From assembly GCF_900176535.1 (NCBI RefSeq), contig NZ_FWXT01000001.1, positions 2,046,001-2,110,000 of the forward strand: a stretch of DNA of 64,000 bases. The letters are read 5' to 3'. Below, piece by piece: positions 59,019-64,000 of this stretch. How positions within the stretch are numbered: position 1 is the stretch's first letter; each line of letters starts with the position of its first letter. The stretch is from Pedobacter africanus. GTDB taxonomy: Bacteria > Bacteroidota > Bacteroidia > Sphingobacteriales > Sphingobacteriaceae. A program made the position numbers and the translations under genes. The notes below the pieces were generated by a model. That model worked only from the letters and a program-made list of their open reading frames with translations. It did not search any database and was not told the origin of the DNA.

Positions 59019-59570
59019 TCAGATTTTTGTTGTTAGCTTGAGTGTTTTTAAATCGTAAATACTGATTTCATTTTTATCTGTTATATCGTACTTCCGATTA
59101 TTATTCAGATCATAGTAGCCAGTTACTACCAATGTCCCTGTTTTTTTATTTACTGCCCAGGATAGCACATATAATTTATCATCGGTAAGTTGGGTGCGCT
59201 TTGTCCCATCGGTTGACACTGCAGCTATTTGCCTTGGGTCACTATAGTCTATCCCATTTTTTCCGTCCATGTCAATACATTGAACCGCTACCAGAATAAT
59301 ATTTATATCCAGTTCATCTATTTTTACCTGCTCGGGCCTGCTATTAAACCAGCCCCCAACAGGAAGCTCCATACGATTTACCTGTCCGTTTTTTGTATCG
59401 ATAAAAAGCCAGTACTGATTTTTTGCGCTTTCGGATTTTCCCCAGGATTCAATGGTGGAAATTACAAAGCTTGTCCCTTCAATTTCTGTGATTTTAGTAT
59501 AGTTGTATTTGTTTTGTCCAAAAACTGTGGCTGTTAGCATAGTGAATACAAAAACTATAACTGCTTTCAT
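59019..59570 (-). CDS. Secreted protein of unknown function with calcium-type loop
   Basis: 183 residues: signal peptide MKAVIVFVFTMLTATVFG, then a beta-rich domain (YWLFIDTKNGQVNRMELPVG, LDINIILVAVQCIDMDGKNG, TLVVTGYYDLNNNRKYDITD). The Asp/Asn-rich DLNNNRKYDITDKNE near the C-terminus looks like a calcium-binding loop. No family recognised. The segment 58867-59018 before it holds no gene. Confidence 0.65.
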   Translation of the reverse strand: MKAVIVFVFTMLTATVFGQNKYNYTKITEIEGTSFVISTIESWGKSESAKNQYWLFIDTKNGQVNRMELPVGGWFNSRPEQVKIDELDINIILVAVQCIDMDGKNGIDYSDPRQIAAVSTDGTKRTQLTDDKLYVLSWAVNKKTGTLVVTGYYDLNNNRKYDITDKNEISIYDLKTLKLTTKI

Positions 59571-59642
59571 ATAAGTAATATTTAGTTTTGAGGGTGTTTA
59601 TAAAAACAAAGTTAATAGGGTTGGCTGCTTTTCCAAAAATTG

Positions 59643-61079
59643 TCAAGAGGAGGCATGATGGCCAACAATATTCTTTATCATTCCTTTAAAAATAAAAGCA
59701 TGAAAAGGCAAAACCGCGTACCAATATAACCTTCCGGTCAGACCTAAAGGTCGAAAAGTAGCTGTTTGTATAAACCTGTTTTCCTTATCTATTTTAAATT
59801 CCAGCCAGGCTTCACCAGGTAATTTCATTTCTGCATACAACAGTAACCGCCTATCTTTTTTATCGGCAAGAATTACTCTCCAGAAATCAATTACACTTCC
59901 GGTTGACAGGACATTGGAATTTGTTCTTCCCCTTTGCAATCCTACTCCACCAGATAACTTATCCAGAAAGCCCCGAACTCCCCAAAGCCAATTTGCATAA
60001 TACCAGCCGGTTGTCCCGCCTATGGCCCAAACATTGTTCAATACACGCTCCGGATCATCTACCCGCATTGATCGAACATCTTTAAAACAGCCTTCCTGAG
60101 GAACTTCAATGAGTTTTTTAAACCGATCAGGATAAACATATCCATTCATCGCATCCCGCCAGCTTGATATGACCTGGTTTTGTTCTATTTTATCAAAAGC
60201 CAATTCAATAGATTGCTCATAGCTAACCGGCTTAATATTTAATCTTTCTTGTAGATCGTTTGGCTTTGCCACCACATCAACCTTCATACTTTCGACCAAA
60301 CTGCCGGCCAAAGGATAAGAAACTGAGGTCACAAAATATAGCCAATAGGAAGAAAGCTTTGGAGTCATTACCGGTACAGTAAAAATCCATCGCTTCAGTC
60401 CCCTCACTTTAGCAAAACGCAAAAGCATCGCTTTGTAAGTAATCACCTCAGGCCCACCGATATCATATGCTTTATTGAAAGCATAATCCTGCATCAGCAC
60501 ACCTTCAAGAAAGTGAAGTACATCGCGAATACCAATGGGCTGACACCGGGTATTGAGCCATTTAGGTGCAATCATTACAGGCAGTTTCTCTACAAGATCC
60601 CTGATAATTTCAAAACTCGCACTTCCAGAACCCACAATAATCCCCGCTCGTAAAGTAGTTAAGGCATACTTATCCGATTGCAAGGCCTCCTCAACACTCA
60701 GACGAGAATTTAAATGCTTCGACAAATGCGCACTATTCACAATTCCACTTAAAAAGACAACCTGTTTTGTAGATGTGCGTTCTATGATGCTTTTGAAATT
60801 ATTTGCTGTAGACAACTCAGCCTCGGAGAAATCACCCTTTGTTGCCGACATAGAATGCATAAGGTAATAGGCTGCATCAATAGCTGCAGGTATATGGTCA
60901 AAACTGTTCTTATTCAGGAAATCTACCTCAATAACCTCTAAATCAAACCCTGCATATTTACTTTTATCAAATCGGTTTTTATCCCGAACGCAACAAATCA
61001 CCTGGTGCCCATTTTCAAGCAAAATAGGGAGCAACCGCTGAGCAATATAACCAGTAGCACCTGTTAACAATATCCTCAT
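59643..61079 (-). CDS. SDR-type NAD(P)-binding protein with C-terminal DUF2867
   Basis: 478 residues. The N-terminal Rossmann domain begins with ILLTGATGYIAQRLLPILLENGH, split at the glycine motif, and continues with DAAYYLMHSMSATKGDFSEAE, VVFLSGIVN and DIGGPEVITYKAMLLRFA. This is the atypical extended SDR type (YbjT/NmrA-like). From ~residue 325 follows DUF2867 (VDDPERVLNNVWAIGGTTGWYYANWLWGVRG, split, and LYWYAVLPFHAFIFKGMI). Such proteins are uncharacterised oxidoreductases or redox sensors. Stands alone between the small secreted protein and the WYL regulator. Confidence 0.85.
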   Translation of the reverse strand: MRILLTGATGYIAQRLLPILLENGHQVICCVRDKNRFDKSKYAGFDLEVIEVDFLNKNSFDHIPAAIDAAYYLMHSMSATKGDFSEAELSTANNFKSIIERTSTKQVVFLSGIVNSAHLSKHLNSRLSVEEALQSDKYALTTLRAGIIVGSGSASFEIIRDLVEKLPVMIAPKWLNTRCQPIGIRDVLHFLEGVLMQDYAFNKAYDIGGPEVITYKAMLLRFAKVRGLKRWIFTVPVMTPKLSSYWLYFVTSVSYPLAGSLVESMKVDVVAKPNDLQERLNIKPVSYEQSIELAFDKIEQNQVISSWRDAMNGYVYPDRFKKLIEVPQEGCFKDVRSMRVDDPERVLNNVWAIGGTTGWYYANWLWGVRGFLDKLSGGVGLQRGRTNSNVLSTGSVIDFWRVILADKKDRRLLLYAEMKLPGEAWLEFKIDKENRFIQTATFRPLGLTGRLYWYAVLPFHAFIFKGMIKNIVGHHASS

Positions 61080-61124
61080 GTACTTAAATATACTAATATT
61101 TGCCTGACAGTGATCATAAAATTT

Positions 61125-62150
61125 CTACTCGCAAGGATGGGTATACCGATCAATCGTCTTTTGCAATTGCTGTTTCAGCTGCTTTACCAAAATCCTTGGG
61201 CCCAGCACTTTCATTTTAGCGCCAAAGCCCAGCAGCTCCCGCTCCAGCTCAAAATTCAGCACTACCCTTATGCTGAATATTTTACCGGTTTCGTCTTCGG
61301 TTAACAAGGTTTGCGTATGGTGCAGGGGCTTGGTAACCACATAAGGCGCATTTTCCTTATCTATCCAAAAAACCACTTCGCAATCCCGTTGTTCAGGAGA
61401 TTTGGTTACCCCGATGCAGTTGTCGTAATAGGTAGCCAGGTTAAGCGTGGTATTTTCATGATAAGGCTCCTCATGATCGGTTATGGCCTGAATCCTGTCC
61501 AGTGCCAGGTTATACAGGTTCCTTGCCGCCCGCTTATGCTGTACGCCCAGTACAAACCAGCGGTTGCGGTATTCTTTAAGCAGGTAGCCGCTGAAACAAA
61601 AGGTACTCTCCTGCCGGGCTTTAAATGAGCGGTAGGTAATGCAGATCGTTTTTTTCGCGACAATGGCTTTGCGGATCACTTCAATATACTCCAGCCCTTT
61701 CAGGTTGTCGTTCCTTTCGAAATCGATGACCGGGGCACTGTGCGTTTTTTGCGTGTAGATCTTGTCTTCCAGCTTGCTCACCATTTCATTGAGGTCTGCA
61801 AAGTGATTAAAGCCTTTGAACTGCTTCAGCAGGCCCGATACTTCGCTCAGCACCTGCATATCCTGCTGGTTCAGCGGACTGTTGGTTATGCTATAGTTTT
61901 TATCACTATAGGTGTAATATTTTTTATCGGTTACAATGATCGGTGCCTCATAGCCCAGCTTATTGCTGCGCATCATTTCTATATCGGCCTGCACGGTCCT
62001 TCGGCTTACCCCGGTGTCGATGCCCTGGTATTCATAGATGGCATCGCTGCATGCCTCAATCAGATCGTCGAGGGTCCATTTCTTGTAACGGTTTTGCAGG
62101 CACTGGTCTATAGTGCGGTAGCGGATGAGGGCATTTCTGTTAACAGGCAT
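61125..62150 (-). CDS. WYL-domain transcriptional regulator
   Basis: 341 residues. The N-terminal winged helix has YRTIDQCLQNRYKKWTLDDL and VSRRTVQADIEMMRSN. The WYL domain follows with ICITYRSFKARQ, GYLLKEYRNRWFVLGVQHKR and YNLALDRIQAI, where the typical W-Y-L positions are partly varied. The C-terminal WCX-like part ends ELLGFGAKMKVLGPRILV. WYL proteins sense RNA or nucleotide ligands and often sit beside rtcB and Ro60 genes. It is divergent from rtcB with 101 bases between the starts. Confidence 0.9.
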   Translation of the reverse strand: MPVNRNALIRYRTIDQCLQNRYKKWTLDDLIEACSDAIYEYQGIDTGVSRRTVQADIEMMRSNKLGYEAPIIVTDKKYYTYSDKNYSITNSPLNQQDMQVLSEVSGLLKQFKGFNHFADLNEMVSKLEDKIYTQKTHSAPVIDFERNDNLKGLEYIEVIRKAIVAKKTICITYRSFKARQESTFCFSGYLLKEYRNRWFVLGVQHKRAARNLYNLALDRIQAITDHEEPYHENTTLNLATYYDNCIGVTKSPEQRDCEVVFWIDKENAPYVVTKPLHHTQTLLTEDETGKIFSIRVVLNFELERELLGFGAKMKVLGPRILVKQLKQQLQKTIDRYTHPCE

Positions 62151-62251
62151 GTGCTTGAAATTATTTTAATGAATTTATGAATTAATTTTAACTACGCAAA
62201 TACACTGCGCAGATGCTATATTTCTTTGCCTCAGTAAACAATAAAACAGTC

Positions 62252-63706
62252 ATGAAAAACGAGAAAATCAGCAACAACGAATTAAGGGCTTTGGGTGTCG
62301 AATCAGTAGAGCTCCTCATCAAGTTCAGCCGCGTAGCCAATGGTTTATTGAAACATGAGGTAATGCCTAAGGCTGAAATCCTGGCCAATATCGCAGCGCT
62401 GATCGATGACCCGATGCCTTATGCTTTGAAAAAAGGCGGCAAGTTTAAAAACCTGGCCGAAGAGGTGATCGCCCTGCGGAAGGAAGGAAAATTTGTAAAA
62501 CAAGAGCGCAGCAATTTTAAGCTGAAAGAAGAAATAGCAGACTTTCCGGTGTGGGGATTGGAACAGATTGAAGTGGGCGCACTGGCACAGATGCGTACTG
62601 CCGTACAATTGCCCATTGCTGTTGCAGGTGCCTTGATGCCCGATGCGCACCAGGGTTACGGTTTGCCGATTGGCGGGGTACTGGCTACTACAGCAAACAC
62701 CATCATTCCGTTTGCGGTTGGGGTAGATATTGCCTGCAGAATGTGCCTGAGCATATTTGACCTGCCTGCAGCAGCCATCGATACTGAAGCTGATAAATTA
62801 AAAAATATACTGGTAGACCACACCTATTTTGGTATAGGCTGCACCACAAAATCATACTTTGACAGCTCGCTGTTCGATAGTGCGGCCTGGAACGAAACCA
62901 AGGTGATCCGTAACCTGAAAGACAAGGCTTATGCCCAGCTGGGTACCAGTGGAACGGGCAACCATTTTGTGGAGTGGGGCGAATTGACCATTGCTGAGGG
63001 TGCTTTAACAGGCATTCCGGCTGGAAGCTACCTGGCCCTGCTGTCGCACTCCGGTTCACGTGGATTTGGCGGAGCGGTAGCAGACCACTATAGCAGGATA
63101 GCGATGACCAAAACAAAACTGCCCGCAGAGGCCAAGCACCTGGCCTGGCTGGACCTGGATAAAGATGAAGGGCAGGAATACTGGATTGCCATGAACCTTG
63201 CCGGTGAATATGCAAGTGCAAACCACCACGAGATCCACAACAAGATAGCCCGTGCTTTGGGTGTTAACCCGATGACCAGGATAGAGAACCACCATAACTT
63301 TGCCTGGAAAGAGCAGCTGGCCGACGGTACGGAGGTGATGGTTCACCGTAAAGGTGCTACCCCTGCTGGCGAAGGTGTTTTGGGGATCATTCCTGGAAGC
63401 ATGAGTACACCGGGCTTCCTGGTGCGCGGCAAAGGCAATACCAGCAGCATCAATTCGGCCAGCCATGGTGCAGGCCGCCTGATGAGCAGAAGTGCGGCTT
63501 TTAAAACGCTGGACAGAAAGCAGATTGCTGCTAACCTGGTAGATAAGCGGATTACCCTGATGGGTAGTGATGTGGATGAAGCGCCAATGGCCTATAAAGA
63601 TATACATGCGGTTATGGCCGCACAAAATGACCTGGTTGAGGTACTTGCGAAATTTGAGCCGCGTATTGTAAGAATGGCGGATGCAAGAGAAAAACCAGAA
63701 GATTAA
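62252..63706 (+). CDS. rtcB: RtcB-family RNA ligase
   Basis: RtcB joins RNA 2',3'-cyclic phosphate or 3'-phosphate ends to 5'-hydroxyl ends with GTP and manganese. I choose the ATG at 62252 (MKNEKISNNELRALG); about 484 residues. Visible motifs: MPDAHQGYGLPIGGV, the metal cysteine in VGVDIACRMCLS, GTGNHFVEWGE, SHSGSRGFG, and the guanylylated histidine in NSASHGAGRLMSR near the C-terminus. All key residues are kept. It is followed by a TROVE gene, and together with the WYL gene this forms an RNA-repair cluster. Confidence 0.92.
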   Translation: MKNEKISNNELRALGVESVELLIKFSRVANGLLKHEVMPKAEILANIAALIDDPMPYALKKGGKFKNLAEEVIALRKEGKFVKQERSNFKLKEEIADFPVWGLEQIEVGALAQMRTAVQLPIAVAGALMPDAHQGYGLPIGGVLATTANTIIPFAVGVDIACRMCLSIFDLPAAAIDTEADKLKNILVDHTYFGIGCTTKSYFDSSLFDSAAWNETKVIRNLKDKAYAQLGTSGTGNHFVEWGELTIAEGALTGIPAGSYLALLSHSGSRGFGGAVADHYSRIAMTKTKLPAEAKHLAWLDLDKDEGQEYWIAMNLAGEYASANHHEIHNKIARALGVNPMTRIENHHNFAWKEQLADGTEVMVHRKGATPAGEGVLGIIPGSMSTPGFLVRGKGNTSSINSASHGAGRLMSRSAAFKTLDRKQIAANLVDKRITLMGSDVDEAPMAYKDIHAVMAAQNDLVEVLAKFEPRIVRMADAREKPED

Positions 63707-63728
63707 AAAGAATGAAAGGAGGTTCAAC

Positions 63729-64000
63729 ATGAAATTTAACCTGTTAAGCAGAACAAAAAATCAAACCATAAACTACGAAGGTGCAAAAGCGTTTGCAATG
63801 ACTCCGGAAATGGAGCTGTACGCGACGGTGGTGACCTGGAGCTTAAACGATTCCTTTTATGAAAAGGATGAGGCAAGGCTGCAACGTTTGCGCGTGTTGA
63901 TTGCCAAATGCACCCCTGTATTTGTGGGTAAGCTGGCGGTATATGCCAGAACTAAAATGTATATGCGCTCAGTGCCGCTTGTTCTGGTAACAGAACTGGC
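63729..64000 (+). CDS. TROVE/Ro60-like RNA-binding protein, N-terminal part (cut by window end)
   Basis: The ATG at 63729 opens MKFNLLSRTKNQTINYEGAK, followed by FAMTPEMELYATVVTWSLND and the helical VFVGKLAVYARTKMYMRSVP, a pattern typical of the TROVE domain start. It is preceded by an unusually perfect Shine-Dalgarno AAAGGAGG (63715-63722), rare in this phylum. Ro60 proteins bind misfolded RNA and Y RNAs. It follows rtcB by 22 bases. The frame continues past base 64000. A six-codon ATG frame (63712, MKGGST) ends on the TGA that overlaps this ATG. Confidence 0.85.
   Translation, partial: MKFNLLSRTKNQTINYEGAKAFAMTPEMELYATVVTWSLNDSFYEKDEARLQRLRVLIAKCTPVFVGKLAVYARTKMYMRSVPLVLVTEL

Noticed and set aside
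1..64000. tRNA, rRNA, CRISPR, insertion sequences, attachment sites
   Set aside because: None was recognised on either strand; no spaced repeat array or transposase/integrase motif was seen.

Overview
The window reads as chromosome of a Bacteroidota bacterium, most likely a Pedobacter-like member of the Sphingobacteriaceae. The signs are two SusC/SusD outer-membrane uptake pairs, an ECF sigma/FecR pair placed directly before a SusC with an STN domain, DUF4286, DUF983 and DUF5017 proteins, signal peptides ending in AQ, and almost no Shine-Dalgarno sequences. No rRNA, tRNA, CRISPR array, transposase or integrase was seen.

Layout. 1-1.2 kb: housekeeping tail (TPR protein end, DUF4286, rfbC) closed by a terminator. 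1.2-47.6 kb: one very large catabolic locus. Its left arm is a nine-gene minus-strand operon (12860 down to 1216): two exported DegT-type PLP enzymes alternating with two neutral-ceramidase-like hydrolases, an amidohydrolase, a beta-propeller, a PVC-type dehydrogenase-like lipoprotein, a HiPIP-type iron-sulfur lipoprotein and finally nagA. Then come a secreted propeller (13070, plus), a Gfo/Idh oxidoreductase with an SSS symporter, SusC/SusD/DUF5017, an esterase, a Tat-exported glycosidase-like protein, a divergent murQ/deoR pair, and a secreted protein of unknown family. The right arm is a six-gene minus-strand operon (40734 down to 31260): a heparinase-II/III-like lyase fused to three RidA-type domains, an azurin-like cupredoxin, a sorbosone-dehydrogenase-like propeller and three amidohydrolases. 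It is followed by SusD/SusC/FecR/ECF sigma.

The locus is tied together by a recurring 12-15 bp box (GTGTACGTTACCGAA and close variants; ten copies) that sits upstream of nearly every transcription unit and nowhere else that I could find. It has a central CG like LacI-family operators, but no LacI- or GntR-type regulator is encoded here, so the regulator must lie outside. The inferred job is uptake and periplasmic breakdown of an N-acylated or amino-sugar-containing glycan or glycoconjugate. Polymer cleavage and deacylation would be outside the cytoplasm, oxidation by two propeller enzymes each paired with its own small electron carrier, and import by the SSS symporter, with NagA (and perhaps MurQ) finishing in the cytoplasm. 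The actual substrate cannot be read from sequence.

47.7-64 kb is ordinary and accessory chromosome: OmpA-like lipoprotein, DUF2461, DUF983, a HigBA-type toxin-antitoxin pair, an inverted-repeat element, AraC and YCII proteins, a TonB-dependent receptor and a small secreted protein that share FNR-like palindromes with an adjacent Crp/Fnr regulator, an AbiE-type toxin-antitoxin pair with two clear operators, a DUF1016/Rpn-tail chimera, an SDR/DUF2867 protein, and an RNA-repair cluster (WYL regulator, rtcB, start of a TROVE/Ro60-like gene) cut by the window end.
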